The notes under the pieces are model-generated. The model saw only the letters and a program-made list of their open reading frames with translations. It was not told where the DNA came from and did not search any database. The position numbers and the translations under genes are program-made. Shown in pieces: positions 1 through 5,152 of a stretch of 5,152 nucleotides of DNA; the stretch's first letter is position 1, and every line of letters starts with the position of its first letter. The stretch is taken from positions 1-5,152 of the forward strand of contig JAFGGR010000088.1 of assembly GCA_016930475.1 (NCBI GenBank). The letters run 5' to 3'. Origin of the DNA: Clostridiales bacterium. Its GTDB lineage: Bacteria > Bacillota > Clostridia > Saccharofermentanales > Saccharofermentanaceae.

Positions 1-129
1 CATTGAATCAATGAGCAATCCAAGTAAGACAGACAGTAAAAAAATAACAAGACTGCCGATGCCAAGATATAATGCGGCGGTGGCTACCCCCGGTTTTTGG
101 GGATTGATCGGAACAGGATTTTCGCTCAT
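1..129 (-). CDS. Small membrane protein of unknown function, N-terminal part (runs off the left edge)
   Basis: Reading leftwards from the ATG at 129-127, the frame stays open to the window edge and gives 43 residues beginning MSENPVPINPQKPG. The first ~15 residues are hydrophilic and proline-rich. Residues ~16-40 form one hydrophobic segment (key stretch LGIGSLVIFLLSVLLGLL), followed by IDSM at the edge. This looks like a short cytoplasmic tail followed by a transmembrane helix; more helices may lie outside the window. The start is chosen because AAAGGAG sits 7 nt upstream. Another in-frame ATG two codons earlier almost touches that Shine-Dalgarno and is unlikely. A near-consensus promoter lies ~85 nt upstream, so the gene probably has its own transcript rather than depending on the large gene before it. 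The fold recalls small DUF4190/TM2-like membrane proteins, but that is only a resemblance and no family can be assigned from 43 residues. Confidence 0.75.
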   Translation of the reverse strand, partial: MSENPVPINPQKPGVATAALYLGIGSLVIFLLSVLLGLLIDSM

Positions 130-136
130 CTTCATT

Positions 137-143
137 CTCCTTT
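137..143 (-). promoter_or_regulatory. Ribosome binding site AAAGGAG for the small membrane protein
   Basis: On the minus strand AAAGGAG lies 7 nt before the ATG at 129. It decides between two in-frame ATGs: the one at 135-133 is only 1 nt from the GGAG and so is badly spaced, while the one at 129 is ideally spaced. Confidence 0.8.
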
Positions 144-214
144 ATTAATAAGGTCACTTAACGACCCTGCGCTGTGGGCACGAACTAAAATATTCTATAG
201 ACGCTACATATTGA

Positions 215-244
215 ATTATATCATCATTCATAACAGAAACACAA
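215..244 (-). promoter_or_regulatory. Promoter with extended -10 (TTGTGT - 18 bp - TATAAT)
   Basis: On the minus strand the -35-like TTGTGT (239-244) is separated by 18 bp from a perfect TATAAT (215-220). The -10 is preceded directly by TGA, which makes an extended -10 (TGnTATAAT). Predicted transcription starts near 208, giving a leader of about 79 nt before the small membrane protein gene at 129. The rest of the 130-289 gap holds no convincing factor-independent terminator for the upstream 961-residue gene. Confidence 0.65.
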
Positions 245-289
245 AGTATCATTCAACCCGGAATCAAGAAATGCCCAGTCTTCATTCAT

Positions 290-3175
290 TTATTCATAAT
301 ACTGATTGGCCGGGAAGATATTTTCTCCCGGAGGCATTTTGGCGAGAAACTCATACAGTGGGTCGTAATCAAAGGCATATTCGTCCGGGCGGGAGGGGTC
401 ACTGCCGCTGACGCCCTGAATCAGAGCGGCTTCATTGATGTCCGGAACATCATACCGAACGCGGACGGTAAGCAGACAATCACCCGAATCGCCGTAATAG
501 TAACTGCGGTATGTGGGGCCGTGATCGGTATTGTCCGGCTTTAAGTACACTCGAATAAACGTCTCCTCGCCGGGCCCAAGTGACGGGACCGGCAACGTGA
601 CGTACTCGTAAAAATTATAGTGCGGGGCATTTACCGGGTAAAAACTGACGGTCAATGTCCCGGTCGGGCTGTTGACGCTGTGTTGATTATAAACACGAAC
701 GTCAACATAGGCAGGCCGGTACGCCGCTTCGGACGCAGGCTTCAGAAAATCAACATTCAAAGGATTTATTCGATTCATTTCGGCCAGCGATTCAATGCGG
801 TTTTTTACCTCATCGGTTACTTGGTCACGTACTTCGGGTGGGATCTCGTCGACGGGAACACCGATTGCGGCGCCGGTTTCGGCTAAAGCCACACGAAGGC
901 AGTAATCGAGACCTTCTCCGGCCATCGTCTCAAAATCGGGCAGGCTCGGCGGAAGACCGACGGAGGCAAGCCCGGCATCGATCAATTTGGTTACGGCCTG
1001 CTCGATGAGGTTGCGCGCATCAGCGCCGAGGAATGAGAATTGATCGGCGATAAAGACGGCGATTCCGCTTTTGATCCCGTTATACGCACTTCTTATCCCG
1101 TCGTACGTCTGTTTGGCGAGTTCGACGAATTCGTTCCACAGCTGGGACCACGCGCTCTCGGTGAGCGTCAAGTGAAACCAGGCTCCGACCGGAAGCATCT
1201 TGTCCAGCGTTGCCTGATACTCTGCCCTTGTCGTTTGAGGGTAAAGTGACATATGAGTGTTGTAGGGAAGCAAAAAGTCCCCCGTTTTATTGTTGGTGAT
1301 CGAAAAGCACATCTCCTCGGCTTGGATCGGCCGGGTCACTTCAAAGTATTGATCACTTTTGGGAATCGGCCACTGCGCCGTTATGTATCGCTGTAAATAC
1401 GTATACGGGGCGTTGGATTCAACGACCACTTCCTCCGGCTCGGGATCCGGCGGATCGTAGGATATAGCGGCGAATACAAGCGGATCGCCGGTATAAAATA
1501 CGGGAGTCGTTTCGGAAATGACCGGACGCAAAGACCCGGTCGGACCGTCGGGCACATAGCAGACTGCCCGCAGATAATAGAGGACAGTCGAATTTCCGAG
1601 GCTTTCGGCGGCAGGGGCAAAGTCAGAAAAATTCCAGTGGTAGTAACGCGTGACCGTTGTATAAGAAAGTCCGGTAACTTGGCTTCGATAAACAAGACCG
1701 GCGGGATCCGAAAAATCATTTGTACTCTGCGTCGAAAAGGGGATCGACGATAGTTGCAGGTCGATCTCTACCGAATCGGTCGGGATATTATCCAAAGTGA
1801 GCGTCCAATGATCGGCACTCGGTGCCCAGACCGCAAAGCCCTTGTCGGACAAGGCTTCAAACGGACCATCCGGCTCCTTGGGACATTCGATAACAAGGGA
1901 CTTTTCGACCGGGTTTCCGGCAATCGCTTGAAAGCCGAGATCCAGTTCCGGTTCGCCGTAAATGACTTCGACTCCGTTTCCCGGAGTAGCGATCGGCCGA
2001 TCATTTTCATCCAGAGCAACGGCGCGAATATATAAGATGCGACGGCGTTGCGGCAGAAGCACCTTATCGGTGACCGGCTCATAATCCGAGCCTTGATTCG
2101 GAAGGATATCGGTAGGTTTCACTCCGTCGACGATCTCATAACGACTCATAAGAGAAGCAAAATCGACAGCAAATTCCGAAGTCTCGGGATCCATCGAGCC
2201 GGTGGCGATCAATCTCGGGATTTTATCGGGAGAAGACTCAAAATCACAGGGAAAAGGAAGTGTGGAAACCTGCCACACAACGGAGGCGACATCGCTCAGG
2301 TCGTATTCGATCGAAAACCAGCGCGTTGCATTTCCCTCGGAGGAAATGAAAGCGTTATCGGCCGGGACATACACCGAAGAAGGAGCCGGGATTTCGGTCG
2401 GCGTCGGAGCGACAATGCCGAACGCCGGAGAGACCCCGTATCCGAGATAACTGGTCGAGACATATACATCCACCCGAAAATAACAGTGATCTAAAGGAGT
2501 TGCGGGCAGAGTGAGTACATAAGACGTATCCGTCAGGTCTGCGGCAAGAATAGTGTAGGAAGCCCCGCCGTTCACGCTCAAAAGAATATTAAACGTGGGC
2601 GTTCTGCCGATATCATCCATGGTCCAGCGAAGCGTGAAGGATGATCCGGCGGTAAGCTTGCTGCCGGATGAAGGGCTTGTTACCGTGATCCAATCGGCAG
2701 GAAGCGGCGTCGGGGTCGTTGTTTGTTGCGGAATGATGAAGGATGGCTGTGTGGTCACAAGAGGCGGCATGATGACTTCCGGAACAAAAGGCGCGATTTC
2801 CGGTTCGGTTGGAAGAGGATCCGGCGCAATATCGGCCGGGGTCGCCTCGTTATCGAAGCCCGGTCGTCCGGGCCGATCGGAAATAAGGAGCTTGATCGCG
2901 GAGGGGCAGGACGGATAACCGAAATCAGCCGTGTCATCGAGTTGATCGAGAATATCCGAACGGTCAACGTCCGCATCCTCAAAAACCACGGCATCCAGAT
3001 CTTCATCCCATACATACTCGGACGTTACGACGACGGCGGAGGCGGTCGTTGTTGCTTCTGAGATCAACTTGGGTACACAACGAGAGAAATAGATCATGAG
3101 CAACAGAACAAGCAAGACGAGGACAGCACCGGTGATCAATACGATGATTTTATGCTTTTTCGAAAACGTAACCAT
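290..3175 (-). CDS. Large membrane-anchored extracellular multidomain protein (961 aa), function unknown
   Basis: The product has a short basic N-terminus (KKHK) and one hydrophobic helix (residues ~9-30), with no lipobox and no well-placed signal peptidase site, so it looks like a signal anchor with the rest outside the cell. An acidic stretch (~52-82) and a Pro/Thr-rich linker (~111-160, TTTPTPLP) follow. Residues ~162-255 resemble Kre9/KNH-type Ig-like sandwiches (TVTSPSSGSKLTAGS, then LRW and LSVNGGASYT). Two related beta modules (~284-410 and ~455-566) share a (W/L)Q(V/L)S(T/S)(L/I)PF core and end in Y(I/L)RAV then YGEP or YTGDP. A helical module (~675-800) contains GLPPSLPDF, and a final beta domain (~820-910) has a PSLGPGEE turn like adhesion-type (CARDB-like) domains. 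No LPXTG sorting signal or catalytic motif is visible. GAGGG lies only 4 nt before the ATG, a slightly tight spacing. A role in surface binding or envelope structure is inference. Confidence 0.9.
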   Translation of the reverse strand: MVTFSKKHKIIVLITGAVLVLLVLLLMIYFSRCVPKLISEATTTASAVVVTSEYVWDEDLDAVVFEDADVDRSDILDQLDDTADFGYPSCPSAIKLLISDRPGRPGFDNEATPADIAPDPLPTEPEIAPFVPEVIMPPLVTTQPSFIIPQQTTTPTPLPADWITVTSPSSGSKLTAGSSFTLRWTMDDIGRTPTFNILLSVNGGASYTILAADLTDTSYVLTLPATPLDHCYFRVDVYVSTSYLGYGVSPAFGIVAPTPTEIPAPSSVYVPADNAFISSEGNATRWFSIEYDLSDVASVVWQVSTLPFPCDFESSPDKIPRLIATGSMDPETSEFAVDFASLMSRYEIVDGVKPTDILPNQGSDYEPVTDKVLLPQRRRILYIRAVALDENDRPIATPGNGVEVIYGEPELDLGFQAIAGNPVEKSLVIECPKEPDGPFEALSDKGFAVWAPSADHWTLTLDNIPTDSVEIDLQLSSIPFSTQSTNDFSDPAGLVYRSQVTGLSYTTVTRYYHWNFSDFAPAAESLGNSTVLYYLRAVCYVPDGPTGSLRPVISETTPVFYTGDPLVFAAISYDPPDPEPEEVVVESNAPYTYLQRYITAQWPIPKSDQYFEVTRPIQAEEMCFSITNNKTGDFLLPYNTHMSLYPQTTRAEYQATLDKMLPVGAWFHLTLTESAWSQLWNEFVELAKQTYDGIRSAYNGIKSGIAVFIADQFSFLGADARNLIEQAVTKLIDAGLASVGLPPSLPDFETMAGEGLDYCLRVALAETGAAIGVPVDEIPPEVRDQVTDEVKNRIESLAEMNRINPLNVDFLKPASEAAYRPAYVDVRVYNQHSVNSPTGTLTVSFYPVNAPHYNFYEYVTLPVPSLGPGEETFIRVYLKPDNTDHGPTYRSYYYGDSGDCLLTVRVRYDVPDINEAALIQGVSGSDPSRPDEYAFDYDPLYEFLAKMPPGENIFPANQYYE
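1478..2326 (-). repeat. Two diverged tandem protein modules inside the large surface protein
   Basis: The two copies cover residues ~284-410 (1946-2326) and ~455-566 (1478-1813) of the 961-residue protein. Aligned by eye, WQVSTLPF of the first matches LQLSSIPF of the second, VDFAS matches SDFAP, LYIRAV matches LYYLRAV, and the closing YGEP matches YTGDP. The similarity is at protein level; the DNA has diverged, so this is an old duplication of a beta-rich (fibronectin-III-like) unit. Confidence 0.5.
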
Positions 3176-3228
3176 AATGCCCTCATGATCCGGATTTCCG
3201 CCGACGTTGACAAGATGGGATCGAACAG

Positions 3229-3248
3229 ATAATAATTTCTTTTATTAT
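3229..3248. repeat. 7-bp AT-rich inverted repeat overlapping the -10 of the surface-protein promoter
   Basis: ATAATAA (3229-3235) and TTATTAT (3242-3248) are perfect inverted copies separated by 6 nt (TTTCTT). The right arm covers most of the TATAAT box, so the repeat spans the predicted transcription start. It has no GC-rich stem or T-tract, so it is not a factor-independent terminator. It may be an operator or simply AT-rich promoter DNA. Confidence 0.45.
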
Positions 3249-3272
3249 ATCACGGACGGGAAGGGGAATGCT
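3244..3272 (-). promoter_or_regulatory. Extended -10 promoter for the large surface protein
   Basis: On the minus strand a perfect TATAAT (3244-3249) is preceded by TGA (3250-3252), giving an extended -10. The -35 region is poor (AGCATT at 3267-3272 with a 17-bp spacer), as is usual when an extended -10 is present. The predicted start is near 3237, leaving a leader of about 60 nt. The promoter sits directly behind the permease stop codon, so the large gene can be transcribed on its own, although no terminator separates it from the exporter operon. Confidence 0.55.
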
Positions 3273-3273
3273 C

Positions 3274-4023
3274 TCAGACTTTATCGCTTTTCATTTTGCC
3301 TCGAAAGACGATAACGGCCAGCATATAGAACACCACGGTATAAATCAAGACGATCGAAAGGTGCGGCATGATGCCGGAGAAATTTCCCAGGACCGCTGCC
3401 TTGGTGGCCTGAACGGCGTGGTAGAAAGGAAGGACCTCGGCCGTTTTCTTGAATGCGCCTCCGATCAGGTCGAGCGGGATCCAAGCACCGGAGAGCCATG
3501 CGGCAACGTTGGTCAGCAGGGCCCCGCAGATGCCTCCGACTGCTTTTTCGTTTAGTATACTGCCGCACAACAGGCCGATCCCGGTGAACAAAATGGCGAT
3601 GGGGAGCAGAACGAGGATCGCCAACGCCGTGTTGATCGTGAGCGGAAGACCCAGCACGGCGGCTACGATAAACGTAAATAATGCCTGCACCGCCGCCATC
3701 ACGATCATGGGAAGCGTATAGCCAAAGATAAAATCAAAGGACTGCATCGGAGACGCAAAAAGCCGCATCAGGAAGGATGTTGTTCTGTCTTTGGAAATCA
3801 ACATGCCCGAAAAAAGTGCGAGAAAAATTGTGCCGAACACGGCGACTCCCGGTCCAATGCTTTCGATTTCGAACATTGTGTTTTGCGCCTCTGCGGGAAT
3901 GGCTGAATTAATGATATTAAACAACAAGAGCAGAATCAGCGGAAACCCAAGGCCGAAAAAGAAACTGATCGGGTCACGCAGGATTTCTTTCGTGTTGCGA
4001 CCTGCAAATAATATAGTCTTCAT
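3274..4023 (-). CDS. ABC-2 type transporter permease (249 aa)
   Basis: This is the membrane subunit of an ABC exporter, expected to act as a dimer with the ATPase encoded just upstream. About six hydrophobic segments are visible, near residues 20-38, 57-75, 102-125, 132-155, 160-182 and 221-240. A short N-terminal stretch (FAGRNTKEILRDP) precedes helix 1, as is usual in ABC-2 permeases. Family hallmarks are ISKDRTTSFLMRLFASPM (~76-93) between helices 2 and 3 and SGAWIPLDLIGGAFK (~178-192) followed by LPFYHAV, the conserved loop before the last helix. The length of ~250 residues is typical of DrrB/NatB-like single permeases. The start codon overlaps the ATPase stop (ATGA at 4020-4023), indicating coupled translation; a G-rich sequence lies just before it. 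The substrate cannot be read from the sequence; drugs, lipids, peptides or ions are all possible for this class. Confidence 0.93.
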   Translation of the reverse strand: MKTILFAGRNTKEILRDPISFFFGLGFPLILLLLFNIINSAIPAEAQNTMFEIESIGPGVAVFGTIFLALFSGMLISKDRTTSFLMRLFASPMQSFDFIFGYTLPMIVMAAVQALFTFIVAAVLGLPLTINTALAILVLLPIAILFTGIGLLCGSILNEKAVGGICGALLTNVAAWLSGAWIPLDLIGGAFKKTAEVLPFYHAVQATKAAVLGNFSGIMPHLSIVLIYTVVFYMLAVIVFRGKMKSDKV

Positions 4024-4745
4024 AATTCACCCCCCGAGAGGGATACAAACGCATCTTCAAAGTTCTCGGTGCCTGCTTGCGTAACCAGTTCCGCGGTGGT
4101 TCCGACCGCTACCAGTTTCCCGTTATTCATAATGCCGACGCGGTCGGACAATGCTTCGACTTCTTCCAGATAATGGGTGGTCAAGATGATCGTGACCTTT
4201 CCTTTCAACTGCTTGATCGACGACCACAACTCGCGTCGGGCCAGAACATCCAGCCCCAGCGTCGGCTCGTCGAGAAAGAGGATCTCCGGATCGGAGATCA
4301 AAGCCATTGCGATCGAGAGCCGCCGTTGCATTCCACCGGACAGTTTTTTCGCGCTTTTATTAAGTACGCCGTTCAGACCGAAACGAGAAGACATATCCCG
4401 TGCGCTTGACTGAGCGCTATCCTTGTCTTGTCCGTATATACCAGCCATCAAAGAGAGATTTTCGAGAACGGAGAGATTGGGCGCAACCGCGGTTTCTTGC
4501 GGGGAAACATTCGATTTTTGTTTGATGGCAATCGGGTCTTTTCGGATACTGTCGCCCAGAAGCACCGCATCTCCCTGCGTCGGGAAAATCAGGCATGAGA
4601 GCATCTTGATGGTCGTCGTTTTCCCGGCGCCGTTCATTCCCAGCAAAGCAAATAATTCGCCTTCCTCGATAGCAAGGGATACGTCGTCGACCGCGGTCAG
4701 ATCGCCGAATTTCTTGGTCAGATGCGAGACGGTAATTGCACTCAT
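4020..4745 (-). CDS. ABC transporter ATP-binding protein (241 aa)
   Basis: This cytoplasmic ATPase powers the ABC-2 permease encoded next. All nucleotide-binding motifs are intact: Walker A GMNGAGKTT (36-44), Q-loop glutamine 83 in SPQET, signature LSGGMQRR (135-142), Walker B ILFLDE (155-160) with catalytic Glu160, D-loop GLD (164-166) and switch His191 in TTHYLEE. The TTHYLEEVEALSDRVGIMNNGK stretch places it in the DrrA/CcmA-like group that pairs with ABC-2 permeases. The size is short for that group, with only a brief C-terminal tail after ~220. A clean GGAGG lies 7 nt before the ATG. Its start overlaps the AbrB stop and its stop overlaps the permease start by ATGA, so the three genes form one translationally coupled unit. 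Nothing indicates a defect. The substrate is unknown. Confidence 0.96.
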   Translation of the reverse strand: MSAITVSHLTKKFGDLTAVDDVSLAIEEGELFALLGMNGAGKTTTIKMLSCLIFPTQGDAVLLGDSIRKDPIAIKQKSNVSPQETAVAPNLSVLENLSLMAGIYGQDKDSAQSSARDMSSRFGLNGVLNKSAKKLSGGMQRRLSIAMALISDPEILFLDEPTLGLDVLARRELWSSIKQLKGKVTIILTTHYLEEVEALSDRVGIMNNGKLVAVGTTAELVTQAGTENFEDAFVSLSGGEL

Positions 4746-4963
4746 GGATCTTCCTCCGGGATCACGTCTCCGAAAACGTGATCGGCCACTGCCTTGAACA
4801 TACTTTTGGGCGGGATGGCCATGCCCTGTTGCTCGTCGCCCAATATTATTAACGTATCGCCGGGATGGATATCGAAAATATCCCGCGCCGCCTTCGGAAT
4901 GACGATTTGGCCCTTTTCGCCGACCTTAACGGTCCAAGCGTGTTTACCTTCTGGAGCGGTCAT
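4742..4963 (-). CDS. AbrB/SpoVT-fold DNA-binding regulator (73 aa)
   Basis: This is a small swapped-hairpin transcription factor. Residues ~9-50 carry the family pattern VGEKGQIVIPKAARDIF followed by DIHPGDTLIILGDE, where the KGQIVIPK and PGD turns are diagnostic of SpoVT/AbrB domains; these normally bind DNA as dimers or tetramers. The remaining ~20 residues (FKAVADHVFGDVIPEEDP) form a short acidic tail. I start at the ATG at 4963 because GGAGG lies 8 nt upstream; the frame can be extended to a TTG at 4984, or to ATGs at 4978 and 4969, but these overlap or crowd the Shine-Dalgarno. The gene is first in an operon with the ABC exporter and overlaps it by ATGA. AbrB-like genes commonly precede ABC-2 exporters in Clostridia, where they are presumed to control the operon. 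A toxin-antitoxin antitoxin is less likely because no toxin gene follows. Confidence 0.9.
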   Translation of the reverse strand: MTAPEGKHAWTVKVGEKGQIVIPKAARDIFDIHPGDTLIILGDEQQGMAIPPKSMFKAVADHVFGDVIPEEDP

Positions 4964-4971
4964 GATCATTG

Positions 4972-4976
4972 CCTCC
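4972..4976 (-). promoter_or_regulatory. Ribosome binding site GGAGG that fixes the AbrB start
   Basis: GGAGG on the minus strand lies 8 nt before the ATG at 4963. It overlaps the coding frame of the longer TTG (4984) and ATG (4978) options and sits only 2 nt from the ATG at 4969, so the 4963 start is preferred. Confidence 0.75.
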
Positions 4977-4987
4977 ATACGCAAAAT

Positions 4988-5005
4988 ATGAAATGTATGA
5001 AATGT
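4988..5005. repeat. Tandem 9-bp repeat at the predicted transcription start of the AbrB-ABC operon
   Basis: ATGAAATGT occurs twice back to back on the plus strand (4988-4996 and 4997-5005), read as TACATTTCA-type repeats on the coding strand. It begins at about the predicted +1 and lies between promoter and ribosome binding site. Evenly spaced AT-rich repeats here suit a binding site for the AbrB-like regulator, but no binding is shown. Confidence 0.6.
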
Positions 5006-5011
5006 AGGAAC

Positions 5012-5040
5012 AGAATATCACATTACCGGTAAATCGTAAA
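5012..5040 (-). promoter_or_regulatory. Extended -10 promoter for the AbrB-ABC operon
   Basis: On the minus strand TTTACG (5035-5040) and TATTCT (5012-5017) are separated by 17 bp, and TGA directly precedes the -10, making an extended -10. The predicted start is near 5005, about 40 nt before the AbrB ATG. The spacer contains a perfect palindrome. Confidence 0.55.
5023..5032. promoter_or_regulatory. Perfect 10-bp palindrome TTACCGGTAA in the promoter spacer (candidate operator)
   Basis: TTACCGGTAA is a perfect palindrome lying wholly between the -35 and -10 elements of the AbrB-ABC promoter, a position where a bound dimer would block RNA polymerase. The symmetry is seen directly; the operator role is inference. 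Confidence 0.4.
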
Positions 5041-5068
5041 GTTTTTTACTCGCTCAGAAACTCCGTTA

Positions 5069-5152
5069 TGGATTGCAACATTAAGTGTCGCACTTGTTAA
5101 GCGACCCGATCGTATGCTTCTTGTGGCGTCCTGTAGTCCAGTATCTTCCGGG
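5069..5152 (-). mobile_element. End of an IS30-like insertion sequence (boundary approximate)
   Basis: Just past the transposase stop is an imperfect palindromic sequence, AAGTG-TCG-CACTT (5083-5095), followed on the coding strand by TTAATGTTGCAATCC (5083 down to 5069). Short terminal inverted repeats directly after the stop are expected for IS30 elements. The other end and the target duplication lie outside the window, so the exact outer boundary near 5069 is a guess. Confidence 0.5.
5097..5152 (-). CDS. IS30-like transposase, last 18 residues (starts beyond the right edge)
   Basis: Reading leftwards from the edge, the frame gives RKILDYRTPQEAYDRVA and then a TAA stop at 5097-5099; the codon cut by the edge begins CC and would be proline. 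The pattern PRK-L-Y-TP-EA is the typical extreme C-terminus of DDE transposases of the IS30 family (IS3-family proteins end in a related but usually different motif). The enzyme cuts and rejoins IS ends. Nothing can be said about whether the full gene is intact, since the catalytic residues lie outside the window. It has the same orientation as the AbrB-ABC operon and ends ~57 bp before that operon's -35, with no visible terminator between. Confidence 0.7.
   Translation of the reverse strand, partial: RKILDYRTPQEAYDRVA

Noticed and set aside
290..400. Cell-wall sorting signal at the C-terminus of the surface protein
   Set aside because: No LPXTG-like motif, hydrophobic helix or basic tail is present; the protein ends in a polar stretch NQYYE.
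97..411. 104-codon plus-strand frame crossing the 130-289 gap
   Set aside because: It runs antisense to both flanking genes and across the small gene's promoter and ribosome binding site; its translation has no recognisable pattern.
1381..1719. 112-codon minus-strand frame overlapping the surface protein in another frame
   Set aside because: It is contained within the larger gene, whose domains continue unbroken through it, and it has no start signals of its own.
2048..2494. 148-codon open frame on the plus strand
   Set aside because: It lies fully antisense to the 961-residue gene, has no ribosome binding site, and its product is rich in Arg/Gly without hydrophobic or family patterns, as expected of a shadow frame in moderate-GC DNA.
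3074..3091. Possible lipoprotein cysteine (FSRC, Cys33) after the hydrophobic helix
   Set aside because: The residues before the cysteine (F, S, R) do not fit the lipobox, which needs a small residue at -1 and a Leu-like residue at -3.
4742..4963. AbrB-like protein as a toxin-antitoxin antitoxin
   Set aside because: The overlapping downstream gene is a complete ABC ATPase, not a toxin, and no PIN, MazF or Doc-like gene is in the window.
5041..5068. Terminator between the transposase and the AbrB operon
   Set aside because: The T-run GTTTTTTAC is on the plus strand, so the minus-strand transcript would carry A's, and there is no GC-rich stem.
1..5152. CRISPR array, tRNA, rRNA, phage or defence genes
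   Set aside because: No spaced repeats, cloverleaf-type sequences or matching protein motifs were seen on either strand.

Overview
The window looks like a piece of chromosome from a Gram-positive bacterium, most likely an anaerobic Clostridia-type Firmicute. Supporting signs are strong AAGGAG/GGAGG ribosome binding sites, extended -10 promoters of the form TGATATAAT, an AbrB-type switch protein fused translationally to an ABC exporter, and a single-pass surface protein with Thr/Pro-rich linkers. Base composition is moderate. The phylum is inferred from style, not from a marker gene.

All credible genes lie on the minus strand, so the window reads from right to left. At the right edge (5097-5152) is the 3' end of an IS30-like transposase, followed by what looks like the end of its insertion sequence (about 5069-5095). 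Next comes a regulatory region (about 4985-5040) with an extended -10 promoter, a perfect 10-bp palindrome in the promoter spacer and a tandem 9-bp repeat at the predicted transcription start. This drives a compact three-gene operon whose genes overlap by 4 bp (ATGA): an AbrB/SpoVT-fold regulator (4742-4963), an ABC ATPase (4020-4745) and an ABC-2 type permease with six predicted membrane segments (3274-4023). The layout suggests a self-regulated exporter, substrate unknown.

After 98 bp holding another extended -10 promoter is a 961-residue gene (290-3175). It encodes an N-terminally membrane-anchored extracellular multidomain protein: acidic stalk, Pro/Thr-rich linker, Kre9/KNH-like beta-sandwich, two tandem related beta modules, a helical module and a C-terminal beta domain. 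I do not recognise it as a named protein.

A 160-bp gap (130-289) carries a near-consensus promoter (TTGTGT - 18 bp - TATAAT with TGA upstream) and a ribosome binding site for a small membrane protein gene that starts at 129 and runs off the left edge.

I found no tRNA, rRNA, CRISPR array, phage or defence gene. The parts most worth a second look are the uncharacterised surface protein and the operator-like architecture of the AbrB-ABC promoter beside an insertion sequence end.
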